This document shows, in pieces, positions 8,254-16,597 of a stretch of DNA of 64,000 nt (its first letter is position 1; every line of letters begins with the position of its first letter). The notes below the pieces were generated by a model. That model was not told where the DNA came from, made no database searches, and saw nothing but the letters and a program-made list of their open reading frames with translations. The position numbers and the translations under genes were made by a program. This stretch comes from Paenibacillus selenitireducens (GTDB lineage Bacteria; Bacillota; Bacilli; Paenibacillales; Paenibacillaceae), in NCBI RefSeq assembly GCF_002021565.1, contig NZ_MSZX01000001.1, forward strand, positions 793,984-857,983. The letters are read 5' to 3'.

Positions 8254-9360
8254 ATGAAAAGAAAAGCAAGCTCATTCCAGAAAAAAGCAACCTTGATTTC
8301 GATGATCTTATTGTTGTTCGTGATCAGTGCGTGTGGAGCTAAGGCGTCCAGCGATACGCAAAGCACAGACCAAGGTGCGGCATCCACATCTACTGACACA
8401 GGTAAGGATTTACCTTTGAAAGGTAAGAAAATCGCACTTATTATGCATTTCAATATCGGAACCTTCTCAGCGCAATACATTGAAGGCGTGAAAGAAGAAG
8501 TGAAAAGATTCGGCGGAGAAGTAAGCGTCTTCGCTTCCGATAATGATTTAACGAAGATGGCTTCCAACCTCAATGTGGCGATCACGCAGCAGTTCGACGG
8601 GATCTTAACGGATCATGGCACAGCAGAAGCGTTGCAAGCAGGCGTACAAAAGGCCGTAGATAGTAAGATTCCAGTGGTATCGTTCGATGCAGCCTTGAAA
8701 ATACCAGGTGTAACGGTCCTCGAGCAAGGTGACCAGAAGATGGCGGATATGACGCTAGAGCAATTGGGTAAAGACATTGGCGGCAAAGGTAACATCGTTA
8801 AAGTGTGGGTTGCTGGATTTGCGCCGATGGAACGCAGACAATTGGCTTACCAAGAATTTATGGCCAAAAACCCGGGTATCAAAGAAATTGCAACATTCGG
8901 TGCAGCATCTGCCAATACGGCATTAGATACGCAAGCCCAAATGGAAGCGATCTTGAAGCAATATCCGAATAAAGGCGATATCTCGGCGGTATGGACGGCA
9001 TGGGATGAATTTGCCAAAGGTGCAGCACGTGCGATTCAGCAGGCTGGACGCGATGAAATCAAAGTGTACGGGATTGACATGAGTGATGAGGATTTACAAA
9101 TGATTCAGGATAAAGCGAATCCATGGGTGGCTTCTGCTGCCGTGGATCCGAAAGATATCGGACGCGTACAAGTTCGCTACTTATATCAAAAATTACACGG
9201 TGATACCACCGAAGATACCGTTGTCCTGGAACCGGTATTTGTACATCGGGATGCATTGCCTGCTGAACAAGTATCTACCACAGAACTATCCAAATATATT
9301 GAAGGATGGGGCAGCAGCACGCAAGGTTTACTAGATTGGATGAAAGATTACGAGAAATAA
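8254..9360 (+). CDS. Sugar ABC transporter substrate-binding lipoprotein
   Basis: A 368-aa RbsB/Peripla_BP_4-type binding protein presumed to capture a sugar outside the membrane and deliver it to the adjacent permease. It has an N-terminal lipoprotein signal with lipobox ISAC and cysteine at residue 27, followed by a low-complexity Ser/Thr/Asp linker. The two-lobe binding domain starts at KKIALIMHFNIGTFS. Start ATG at 8254 follows taggggga; an ATG 72 bases upstream lacks a ribosome-binding site. The ligand cannot be named from sequence. It is first in a three-gene operon without a regulator or sugar kinase. Confidence 0.9.
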   Translation: MKRKASSFQKKATLISMILLLFVISACGAKASSDTQSTDQGAASTSTDTGKDLPLKGKKIALIMHFNIGTFSAQYIEGVKEEVKRFGGEVSVFASDNDLTKMASNLNVAITQQFDGILTDHGTAEALQAGVQKAVDSKIPVVSFDAALKIPGVTVLEQGDQKMADMTLEQLGKDIGGKGNIVKVWVAGFAPMERRQLAYQEFMAKNPGIKEIATFGAASANTALDTQAQMEAILKQYPNKGDISAVWTAWDEFAKGAARAIQQAGRDEIKVYGIDMSDEDLQMIQDKANPWVASAAVDPKDIGRVQVRYLYQKLHGDTTEDTVVLEPVFVHRDALPAEQVSTTELSKYIEGWGSSTQGLLDWMKDYEK

Positions 9361-9376
9361 GTGAGGTTCGAATGCG

Positions 9377-10894
9377 ATGACTGCAAACCAAGAGGAACTA
9401 CGTCTTGAACACATCACGAAGTCGTTTGCGGGCGTTCCGGCACTGAAAAGCGTGGATTTTACCGTGCATCGCGGTGAGATCCACGCCTTATTAGGCGCAA
9501 ATGGAGCGGGCAAGAGTACGCTGATGAAAATACTATCAGGCGCGTATACGCTAGACGCGGGAACGATAACGATCGGACCGCGAGAGGTCAAGCTGCACTC
9601 CCCGTCGGACGCCAAAAAGAATGGCATTCACTGTGTATATCAAGAAGTTGATACCGCGCTTGTCCCGCAGATTACCGTTGCCGAGAATATTCTACTAGAC
9701 CGACTTTCCACGAGGGAAGGCGGTTTATGGCATTCTTGGGGACAAATCTATCGGGAAGCGGAAGAAGCGATTGCGAAACTAGGAGCATCAATTGACGTGC
9801 GTAAAAAGGTGGAGGGATTATCTCTTTCCGAGAAACAGCTTGTCTTGATTGCCCGTACGCTAGTTGAGAAAGCCAAATTTATTATTTTTGACGAGCCTAC
9901 AGCTCCGTTAAGCCATGAAGAGACCACGAATTTATTCCGCGTTATGAAACAAATGAAAGCAGAAGGCATTGGGTGCATTTTTATATCACACCGCTTGCCA
10001 GAGGTCTTCGAACATTGTGATCGCGTGACCGTCATGCGAGATGGTCAACAGGTGTATACGGAGTCCTGCGAAGCGTCATCCATGGACGAAGTCATCCGGC
10101 ACATGCTTGGGAAGACGTTCGAGGAAGAATTTCCAAAGCGGAACGTGCCGATCGGTGAGGTGATCTTACAGACGGACCAGTTAACTTCAGGAACGCGCGT
10201 CAAACAGGTGGACATGCAGGTACGAAGCGGTGAGATTGTCAGTGTCGTAGGTCTGGTGGGTGCCGGTAAATCGGAGCTTTCGAATGTCCTATTTGGTGCA
10301 TTACGTCGTGATCAAGGACATATCTTCATGCACGGCAGGAAGTTGAGCGTGAAGAACCCGTCGGATGCCATTGAAGCTGGTATTGTTCTTGTACCCGAAG
10401 AGCGCCGTAAACACGGGATTATGGTTGAAGATTCAGTGCAGCAAAATTTGAGTCTGCCTTTGTTGCGACAACTGAGTCGTATCGGCTTTGTTCGCGGACG
10501 TCGAGAACAAGAGCACGCGCAACGGCTGGTTGACCGTCTGGGCGTAAAGACTTCGTCGTTGAAGCAACAGGTGAAATTTTTGAGCGGAGGGAACCAGCAG
10601 AAGGTAGCGATCGGGAAATGGGTGGAGACCAAAGCGGATGTGTTTTTGTTCGATGAGCCCACGAAAGGCGTCGACATCGGAGCAAAAAGCGATATTTTCC
10701 GACTCATCGGTGATCTTGCACATCAAGGAAAAGGCATTCTCTATTTCACCTGCGAATTTGCAGAGGCGATCGGCATTGCAGATCGGATCCTCGTGATGTG
10801 TGAGGGCCGCGTCGTCAAAGAATTTAGCCGCGATGAGGCAACGCAGGAGAAGTTATTGTATTACGCAAGCGCAGGTCAGGAGGACGAATCATGA
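9377..10894 (+). CDS. Sugar ABC transporter ATP-binding protein (RbsA/MglA type)
   Basis: A 505-aa double ATPase of the CUT2 class that powers the importer. The first nucleotide-binding domain has Walker A GANGAGKST (about residues 38-46) and a degenerate signature LSLSEKQL. The second has GLVGAGKSE (about 295-303) in place of the canonical Walker A, with signature LSGGNQQK and a Walker B ending in DEPT. This unequal pair is typical of RbsA/XylG/MglA. The stop overlaps the permease ATG (ATGA), indicating translational coupling. Confidence 0.95.
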   Translation: MTANQEELRLEHITKSFAGVPALKSVDFTVHRGEIHALLGANGAGKSTLMKILSGAYTLDAGTITIGPREVKLHSPSDAKKNGIHCVYQEVDTALVPQITVAENILLDRLSTREGGLWHSWGQIYREAEEAIAKLGASIDVRKKVEGLSLSEKQLVLIARTLVEKAKFIIFDEPTAPLSHEETTNLFRVMKQMKAEGIGCIFISHRLPEVFEHCDRVTVMRDGQQVYTESCEASSMDEVIRHMLGKTFEEEFPKRNVPIGEVILQTDQLTSGTRVKQVDMQVRSGEIVSVVGLVGAGKSELSNVLFGALRRDQGHIFMHGRKLSVKNPSDAIEAGIVLVPEERRKHGIMVEDSVQQNLSLPLLRQLSRIGFVRGRREQEHAQRLVDRLGVKTSSLKQQVKFLSGGNQQKVAIGKWVETKADVFLFDEPTKGVDIGAKSDIFRLIGDLAHQGKGILYFTCEFAEAIGIADRILVMCEGRVVKEFSRDEATQEKLLYYASAGQEDES

Positions 10895-11886
10895 AGAACA
10901 AATTGCTCCATATCTTATTTCGCTATGGATCCATTATTGTGATCTTAGGTGTTATACTATTTTTCTCGCTTACATTACCGCATTTTTTTAGCTATGCGAA
11001 TCTAACAGACATTCTTCGTTCCATTTCTATCGTGACGTTTGTTGCGATAGGCGTGACGCTTTCGCTTATCGTCGATGGGTTCGATCTTTCCGTAGGATCC
11101 ACGGTCTCGATCGCGACCGTCGTCTCCGCGTCCATGATGGTATGGTATGAACAACCCATATATATTGTCATTGGTGTACCGCTTCTGATTGGTGCGGCGA
11201 TTGGTTGTATTAATGCCTTCTTTATTGTGAAGGTACGAATTCCCGATTTACTTGCGACGCTTGCCATTATGTATATCGTGTCAGGATTGCATAAGACGTA
11301 TACATCAGGTTATTCCATCTATAACAACATGCAATTTCAAGATGGGACGAAAGCGCCAGGGAAATTTAGTGAATCGTTCCTATGGTTAGGTCAGGGAGAA
11401 TGGTTGGGCATTCCAGTTCCTGTCATTTTGTTGATTATTGCCGTAGCTGTTGTTCATGTGTTTTTGACGTATACTCGATTTGGCCGACAAATGTATGTGA
11501 CAGGCGGGAACGAAGAAGCAGCCCGCTTGTCGGGGATCAAGGTGAAAAAGGTTCGTACATTGGCTTATGTGGCATCGGGCGTATTTGCGGCTTTTGGCGG
11601 CGTTTTATTTGCTGCACGAATTGGATCTGGTCAAATTGATGCGGGTGCGCCCCTCTTAATGGAGGCCGTAGCTGCCGTGTTTGTCGGATTCTCGATTATG
11701 GGTGCGGGCAAGCCGAACGTCATTGGCACATTTTTTGGCGCCGTATTGATTGGGGTCCTTGTCAATGGACTAACGATGATGAATGTGCAATATTTCATGC
11801 ATGACATTATCAAAGGGATTGTACTCGTACTGGCGCTCTCCGTGACCTTTTACTATCTATACCGTACGCGTTCAGGCAAAAATTAA
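10891..11886 (+). CDS. Sugar ABC transporter permease (RbsC type)
   Basis: A 331-aa polytopic membrane protein with about eight to ten hydrophobic segments, the transmembrane channel of the CUT2-type importer. The region VTGGNEEAARLSGIKVKKV matches the conserved cytoplasmic loop that contacts the ATPase in RbsC/XylH proteins. It overlaps the ATPase gene by four bases and ends the operon. Only one permease is present, so the channel should be a homodimer, as in the RbsC family. No strong terminator follows. Confidence 0.93.
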   Translation: MKNKLLHILFRYGSIIVILGVILFFSLTLPHFFSYANLTDILRSISIVTFVAIGVTLSLIVDGFDLSVGSTVSIATVVSASMMVWYEQPIYIVIGVPLLIGAAIGCINAFFIVKVRIPDLLATLAIMYIVSGLHKTYTSGYSIYNNMQFQDGTKAPGKFSESFLWLGQGEWLGIPVPVILLIIAVAVVHVFLTYTRFGRQMYVTGGNEEAARLSGIKVKKVRTLAYVASGVFAAFGGVLFAARIGSGQIDAGAPLLMEAVAAVFVGFSIMGAGKPNVIGTFFGAVLIGVLVNGLTMMNVQYFMHDIIKGIVLVLALSVTFYYLYRTRSGKN

Positions 11887-12100
11887 GAAATATGCCGATT
11901 TTTTGGATGAAAATGCCGCAAAACCCTTGAGAGCACTTGAAATTCACTCCCCAGTGTATTACTATAAGTTTGTTCCTGCCTGCACGAAGGTGCTGGGCCG
12001 TTTTGGGAAAGGCAAATTTCCACGTGAATGTATAATTTTCAGCGAAACGGTAAGAAAGTATGATAACGGAGCATAATCCTTCTGGGGAGGTGAAAAGAGC
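11887..12100 (+). other. Intergenic region before hbs
   Basis: A 214-bp gap between the importer and hbs. TATAAT at 12031-12036 is a plausible hbs -10 element, but no good -35 is spaced 16-18 bp upstream. TATAAG at 11963-11968 is a weaker alternative. No ORF or strong terminator was found. Confidence 0.4.
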
Positions 12101-12373
12101 ATGAACAAATCAGAATTGGTTGCACAAGTTGCTGAAGCGACAGAACTTTCGAAGAAAGATGTCACGAAGGCAGTTGACGCGGTATTTGACGCCATTTCCG
12201 CAGCGCTTCAAAACGGTGATAAAGTTCAATTGGTTGGCTTCGGTAACTTCGAAGTACGCGAACGTTCCGCTCGTAAGGGTCGCAATCCGCAAACGGGTCA
12301 AGAAATCGAAATTCCAGCTAGCAAGATCCCAGCTTTCAAACCGGGTAAAGCACTTAAAGACGGAATTAAATAA
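12101..12373 (+). CDS. hbs: HU-type DNA-binding protein
   Basis: A 90-aa nucleoid protein that bends and compacts DNA as a dimer. The full HU signature is present: MNKSELV start, [25 protein letters not shown] beta-arm region, and the [12 protein letters not shown]-terminal helix. ATG follows ctggggaggtg. In B. subtilis hbs also lies between spoIVA and mtrB, but there folE intervenes. Here mtrB follows directly. Confidence 0.98.
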   Translation: MNKSELVAQVAEATELSKKDVTKAVDAVFDAISAALQNGDKVQLVGFGNFEVRERSARKGRNPQTGQEIEIPASKIPAFKPGKALKDGIK

Positions 12374-12407
12374 ACGATTGTACATATTTTAGTGTTTTAG
12401 AATTAGA

Positions 12408-12436
12408 CCGTGACCGTTGTTCACGGCTTTTTCTTT
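12408..12436 (+). terminator. Terminator-like hairpin between hbs and mtrB
   Basis: ccgtga (12408-12413) pairs with tcacgg (12421-12426), followed by ctttttctttt. The right arm can also pair with a downstream arm (see the 12415-12466 entry), so the two hairpins are mutually exclusive. Confidence 0.65.
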
Positions 12437-12466
12437 TCCTAAAGGGATGAAAAGCCGTGAACAACG
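12415..12466 (+). promoter_or_regulatory. 17-bp perfect inverted repeat in the mtrB leader
   Basis: 12415-12431 (cgttgttcacggctttt) is exactly complementary to 12450-12466, with an 18-nt loop. The left arm contains the right arm of the shorter hbs terminator hairpin, so this longer stem would abolish that terminator. The mtrB ribosome-binding site lies just outside the stem. A regulatory role is inferred. Confidence 0.55.
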
Positions 12467-12489
12467 CTTAAGAAGGAGGGGAAACGTAG

Positions 12490-12723
12490 GTGGAAGAGAA
12501 TTTGAACAACAGCAGTGCGGAGTATTTTATCGTGAAAGCCAAAGCGCAGGGCGTGCAAGTCATCGGCTTAACTCGCGGGCAAGATACGCGTTTCCATCAT
12601 ACTGAAAAGTTAGATAAAGGCGAAGTGCTTATTGCTCAATTTACAGAACACACTTCTGCCGTGAAAATCCGTGGAAGCGCCACTGTCCTGACGAAATACG
12701 GTACAGTCGAAACCGACGGATAG
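12490..12723 (+). CDS. mtrB: trp RNA-binding attenuation protein TRAP
   Basis: A 77-aa subunit of the 11-mer ring that, when loaded with tryptophan, binds RNA carrying repeated (G/U)AG triplets and shuts off trp genes. Family segments [20 protein letters not shown] and [13 protein letters not shown] are clear and the length is close to the 75 aa of B. subtilis. GTG start after aggagggg. The usual partner gene folE (mtrA) is absent. Its expected target, an 11-triplet array, lies in the trpE leader about 10 kb downstream. Confidence 0.97.
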   Translation: MEENLNNSSAEYFIVKAKAQGVQVIGLTRGQDTRFHHTEKLDKGEVLIAQFTEHTSAVKIRGSATVLTKYGTVETDG

Positions 12724-12728
12724 AAATT

Positions 12729-12750
12729 GCAGGCATAGCCTGCTTTTTTT
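12729..12750 (+). terminator. Terminator after mtrB
   Basis: gcaggc/gcctgc stem with a three-base loop and seven T, immediately after the mtrB stop. Confidence 0.8.
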
Positions 12751-12816
12751 GATTGTACAATGCTAGTGTAGGGTATTCTCTGGACGAGATCGTCCATGGA
12801 AAAGGAGCGCGATGAG

Positions 12817-13356
12817 ATGCGTTTGGTTAAACCGTTCACACTAGCTTGTATAGGTTCCATGGTGATCGCTATGATGCTCACGATATTTTCGCAAGGAGTT
12901 ATAAAATCCAGGGGCGTGCCAGAAAGCTTGCCCGTAATTTCAGAGTTGTCTCCATTGACAATAAATGAGAATAACCTGGTTGATGCATTATCGGAGCTGC
13001 CTTTGACCCTGCGTTACAGCAAGGTGTCATGGAATGCTTCTACGTTAGCGATTGACGTGCATGTCAAGAAAATGCAGCATACCTCTGAATCCATTTACGA
13101 GAATATGGCGAAGCTCATCTTATTCAGTTTTGCGCAGACGACCAATGTGAATCAGTTATTTCTTCGATTTGTTGAAGAGGATGAAGCCGTAGGGCGTGGC
13201 AAGAGCTTACTGTTAGCTCTCGATGTGCGAAGGGATGAACTTCGTGAAGAAGAATTGCAAATCCTGCGATCGCTTCAAGGTGAGCCGGATTCCGTGCTCA
13301 AGGAGCGTTTGCATTTACGGTATACAACCTTATGGCGTAACGAATTCAAGTCATGA
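12817..13356 (+). CDS. Unknown single-pass membrane protein
   Basis: A 179-aa protein I do not recognise. One hydrophobic segment near the N-terminus (about residues 6-26) is followed by a hydrophilic, probably extracytoplasmic domain rich in Glu, Arg and Leu. There are no cysteines in a motif, no lipobox and no catalytic signature. Start ATG at 12817 is preferred because aaggag lies ten bases upstream; an ATG at 12796 lacks a site. It lies between mtrB and the heptaprenyl diphosphate synthase operon. Conservation in this slot in relatives would be informative, but none can be asserted here. Confidence 0.7.
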   Translation: MRLVKPFTLACIGSMVIAMMLTIFSQGVIKSRGVPESLPVISELSPLTINENNLVDALSELPLTLRYSKVSWNASTLAIDVHVKKMQHTSESIYENMAKLILFSFAQTTNVNQLFLRFVEEDEAVGRGKSLLLALDVRRDELREEELQILRSLQGEPDSVLKERLHLRYTTLWRNEFKS

Positions 13357-13411
13357 AAAAACTTTATTGTAAAAAAAGCGAATGAGATGCAGTGCGTGGG
13401 TAAATAACTTA

Positions 13412-13420
13412 TGCTATAAT
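13412..13420 (+). promoter_or_regulatory. Extended -10 promoter of the hepS-menaquinone operon
   Basis: TGCTATAAT is a perfect extended -10 element 58 bp before the hepS ATG. No clear -35 is present. Confidence 0.6.
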
Positions 13421-13478
13421 AATTTAGATTGCTTAGTTTACAGAATTTTGTACTCGCAGTATGTTCGGAGGCTTCTTA

Positions 13479-14345
13479 ATGAAACGTTATCGCGTACCTG
13501 AATTAGCTCAAAAGTATATGAAGCATGACATGATCAGCAACAACATGGAGATGCCCGTTTTTCCGGACACTCGCATTCGTTTGTTGTCTGTTTTTTTGGA
13601 TAAAAATCCAGTTGCCAAACGGCATAGCGAACTTTATTCGCTTGCAACTTCCTTGGTGCAAATGGCGCTTGATACGCACGATCTGATCGATCCATCGGAT
13701 GAGATTAAGCCGGAGCGTGAGATGCGTACGCGTCAAGTGAACGTGTTAGCGGGTGATTTTTTTAGCAGTCGGTTCTACCAACTGCTCGCTCAAGCCGGTG
13801 AAGTGGATATGATTCGGCAGTTAAGCGATGCTGTTGCTGAAGTGAATCGTCTGAAAATGAATTTGTACATGCGTATGAAACAGTGCTTGTTGACGACGGA
13901 GGAATACACGTCTACCTTAGTACAATTGAAGACGCAGTTATTTACAGCGTTTAATCAACTCGTTGATGACGTGAACAAGAAGTTCTGGCCAGAGCTGCTT
14001 CAAGCATTTACACTATGTGAAATCGTTCGCGAAGAGCTGTCAAAGGAGAATGATTTACATACCTTTGAAGGTTCGTGGGCGTATTGGCATATTTTGCAGG
14101 AGGGGGTTGAAGAAGATCAGACCCTGCTGCGTGAGAACAAAGTAGAGGACCGTCACGTAAAGACGTTATGGGCCAAATACAATATACAGAATCTACTGTT
14201 AGATAAGCTTCGGCACACGGTAACTGACATTCAAAGCATACTGCGCGAGCCTGCTCCAGAAAAATTTCTGCGGGAACTGATGAACATTGGCGAGCCGTTC
14301 TTTCGAATGACACGTGAGACTCTGACGGTCGTGAAGGAAGGTTGA
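13479..14345 (+). CDS. hepS: Heptaprenyl diphosphate synthase component I
   Basis: The 288-aa non-catalytic subunit that determines chain length together with HepT, making the C35 side chain of menaquinone-7. The protein is mostly alpha-helical with no DDxxD motif, as in the HEPPP_synt_1 family. ATG at 13479 follows cggagg. It is the first gene of a cluster hepS-menG-mqnP-ubiX-mqnA-hepT. In B. subtilis only hepS-menG-hepT (gerCA-CB-CC) occupy this place. Confidence 0.9.
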   Translation: MKRYRVPELAQKYMKHDMISNNMEMPVFPDTRIRLLSVFLDKNPVAKRHSELYSLATSLVQMALDTHDLIDPSDEIKPEREMRTRQVNVLAGDFFSSRFYQLLAQAGEVDMIRQLSDAVAEVNRLKMNLYMRMKQCLLTTEEYTSTLVQLKTQLFTAFNQLVDDVNKKFWPELLQAFTLCEIVREELSKENDLHTFEGSWAYWHILQEGVEEDQTLLRENKVEDRHVKTLWAKYNIQNLLLDKLRHTVTDIQSILREPAPEKFLRELMNIGEPFFRMTRETLTVVKEG

Positions 14346-14354
14346 GCGTAACAT

Positions 14355-15074
14355 ATGGATACGAATTCACCGAAATCTAAGGAACAGTTCGTTCATTCGG
14401 TCTTTGAGAGTATTGCTCCGAAATATGACATTATGAATGATGTCCTTAGTTTTCGTCGTCATAAAGCATGGCGTAAATTTACGATGAAGAAAATGAACAT
14501 TCAACCCAGCAACACGGCCATTGATTTATGCTGCGGAACATGTGACTGGACGATTAGTATTGCAGAAGCAAGTCAGACGGGGAATATCGTAGGGCTTGAT
14601 TTCAGTCAAAACATGTTGGATGTAGGCAAAGTCAAAGTGGATCGCGCGAACCTGGACCGACAGATCGAATTAATCCAAGGCAATGCGATGGACCTGCCCT
14701 TTGAGGACAATCGGTTTGATTATGCCACAATCGGCTTCGGATTACGAAATGTCCCTGATTTGAAGCGGACGCTTGCGGAAATGCAGCGCGTTGTGAAACC
14801 AGGCGGCATGGTTGTATGTCTTGAACTATCTAAGCCGACATGGCAGCCTTTCAAAGGCATTTATTATTTTTATTTCCAGAAGATTCTGCCGATGTTAGGC
14901 AAAATTCTCGTCAAACGTTATGAACAATATAAATGGTTACCCGAATCACTTGCTGCTTTCCCGGGCCGATATGAACTCGCTGATATCTATCGGGAAATAG
15001 GTTTGAAAGATGTACAAGCATATCCGCTAACCGGCGGAATTGCTGCGCTTCATATCGGGATTAAGGAGCGTTAA
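14355..15074 (+). CDS. menG: Demethylmenaquinone methyltransferase
   Basis: A SAM-dependent methyltransferase that catalyses the last step of menaquinone synthesis (UbiE/MenG family). The 239-aa protein shows the AIDLCCGTCDWTI motif I (about residues 55-67), where the family usually reads DVCCGTGD, and GFGLRNVPD (about 125-133), a signature of this family. The cysteine in place of a motif I glycine (GTCDW) is common in Paenibacillus-type sequences as far as I recall. It lies ten bases after hepS and is followed one base later by the prenyltransferase. Confidence 0.95.
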   Translation: MDTNSPKSKEQFVHSVFESIAPKYDIMNDVLSFRRHKAWRKFTMKKMNIQPSNTAIDLCCGTCDWTISIAEASQTGNIVGLDFSQNMLDVGKVKVDRANLDRQIELIQGNAMDLPFEDNRFDYATIGFGLRNVPDLKRTLAEMQRVVKPGGMVVCLELSKPTWQPFKGIYYFYFQKILPMLGKILVKRYEQYKWLPESLAAFPGRYELADIYREIGLKDVQAYPLTGGIAALHIGIKER

Positions 15075-15075
15075 G

Positions 15076-15945
15076 ATGCTTAAGAAGATCGGTATATTTT
15101 TAGAAATGATTAAATTTGAACATACGTTGTTCGCATTACCTTTTGCTTTTATTGGTACGATTCTAGGGTCTATTGTGGAAAAAGGGACGTTACCTACGTG
15201 GGGACAAATATGGTGGATCCTTGTTGCCATGGTTGGTGCACGAAGTGCGGCGATGGGCTTGAACCGTCTCATCGATGCAGCTATTGATAAGCGGAACCCT
15301 CGCACGGAAGGTAGAGCCATTCCCGCAGGCTTGCTCAAAATTAGTGAAGTTATCATCTTTATTATTATCTCATTCGGATTACTGTTCTGGGCTGCTGCAT
15401 CCTTAGAGCCACTAGCGATGAAGCTGTTACCTATTGCAGTATTTTTTATGGTGTTGTATTCCTATACCAAACGTTTTACATGGTTGTGCCATGTGGTATT
15501 GGGTCTTACGATTGCGCTTGCTCCGCTAGGCGGATGGGCAGCCGTGACGAATCAGGTGGATTGGACGGCTATCGTCTTTTACTTAACGGTCGCTTTCTGG
15601 ACAGCGGGGTTTGATGTCATTTATGCCTGTCAAGATTATGACTTTGATAAAGAGCAGAAGCTGCATTCCATCCCTGTTCGGTTTGGTATTGCCAAAGCAT
15701 TATGGATCGCTAGAGGATTTCATGTATTAACTGCGGTTGGATTTATTTCTTTATTTGTCATGACGGATTTAAGCTGGTGGTATTTCGCCGGGATGATTAT
15801 TTCCTACGCCATTCTGTATTATGAGCACCGTTTGGTGAAACCTCATGACTTGAGCAAAGTCAATACAGCCTTCTTCCCCATGAATGGGATACTAAGCGTC
15901 GTTGTCTTTGTATTTACGTTCTTGGATTTGGTGGTGTTCCGTTAA
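15076..15945 (+). CDS. mqnP: UbiA-family prenyltransferase, probably MqnP
   Basis: A 289-aa polytopic membrane enzyme that attaches a polyprenyl chain to an aromatic ring. The first Asp-rich motif reads NRLIDAAIDKRNPRT (NxxxDxxxD), and the second is DYDFDKEQK. ATG at 15076 follows aaggag. Next to ubiX-like and mqnA genes, the substrate is most likely a naphthoate of the futalosine menaquinone pathway. Annotation as 4-hydroxybenzoate polyprenyltransferase is the usual automatic label but is unlikely to be right because Firmicutes of this type make no ubiquinone. Confidence 0.88.
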   Translation: MLKKIGIFLEMIKFEHTLFALPFAFIGTILGSIVEKGTLPTWGQIWWILVAMVGARSAAMGLNRLIDAAIDKRNPRTEGRAIPAGLLKISEVIIFIIISFGLLFWAAASLEPLAMKLLPIAVFFMVLYSYTKRFTWLCHVVLGLTIALAPLGGWAAVTNQVDWTAIVFYLTVAFWTAGFDVIYACQDYDFDKEQKLHSIPVRFGIAKALWIARGFHVLTAVGFISLFVMTDLSWWYFAGMIISYAILYYEHRLVKPHDLSKVNTAFFPMNGILSVVVFVFTFLDLVVFR

Positions 15946-15946
15946 G

Positions 15947-16597
15947 ATGAATGGCGGAACACAACGTAAACGTTGGGTTGTAGGTATCACGGGAGCCAGC
16001 GGTTCGATATATGGCGTGCGCTTAATTGAAGCATTGCTATCCTCGGATCTGGATGTACATATCCTGATCACTGATGCAGGCTGGCGGGTCATCAAGGAAG
16101 AGTTGGGCTGGGAAGTAACAAGACGAGGAGATGTGCTGGAGCAGAAGTTTGGACGCTATGAAGGTACATTTCAATACCATCCCATTCAAGATATTGGCGC
16201 AAGTATTGCGAGCGGTTCGTTCCGAGCAGCAGGCATGTTCATCATGCCTTGTTCCATGGGGACGTTATCGACGATTGCCCATGGTGCCTCTGATAATCTA
16301 ATGGGTAGAGCGGCAGATGTGATGTTAAAAGAGGGGCGTCCGTTAATCATCGTGCCTCGTGAAACACCACTCCATGCGATTCATTTAGAAAATATGTTAA
16401 AATTAGCACGTTTGGGCGTGCGGATCGTGCCGGCTATGCCGGCCTTTTATCACGGACCTCAGACGTTGGATGATGTCGTGAATTTTTTGGTAGGCAAAGT
16501 GTTGGATCAAGTTGATATTGAACATGAATTGTACACCAGATGGGGGGATTCGGATGATCAGCAATCTAGGGAATCCGATTCGCATCGGAGAAATTAA
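15947..16597 (+). CDS. ubiX: UbiX-family flavin prenyltransferase
   Basis: A 216-aa flavoprotein that prenylates FMN to make the cofactor of UbiD-type decarboxylases. The N-terminal VVGITGASGSIYGVRL motif and the IMPCSMGTLSTIAHG segment are diagnostic, as is PRETPLHAIHLENM. It starts two bases after the mqnP stop. In futalosine-pathway organisms a UbiX/UbiD-type pair (MqnL/MqnM) removes the naphthoate carboxyl group. The UbiD partner is not in this window. Confidence 0.93.
   Translation: MNGGTQRKRWVVGITGASGSIYGVRLIEALLSSDLDVHILITDAGWRVIKEELGWEVTRRGDVLEQKFGRYEGTFQYHPIQDIGASIASGSFRAAGMFIMPCSMGTLSTIAHGASDNLMGRAADVMLKEGRPLIIVPRETPLHAIHLENMLKLARLGVRIVPAMPAFYHGPQTLDDVVNFLVGKVLDQVDIEHELYTRWGDSDDQQSRESDSHRRN

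Noticed and set aside
15076..15945. Ubiquinone-pathway 4-hydroxybenzoate prenyltransferase
   Set aside because: The neighbours are menaquinone genes (mqnA, menG, hepT), so a menaquinone role is much more likely.
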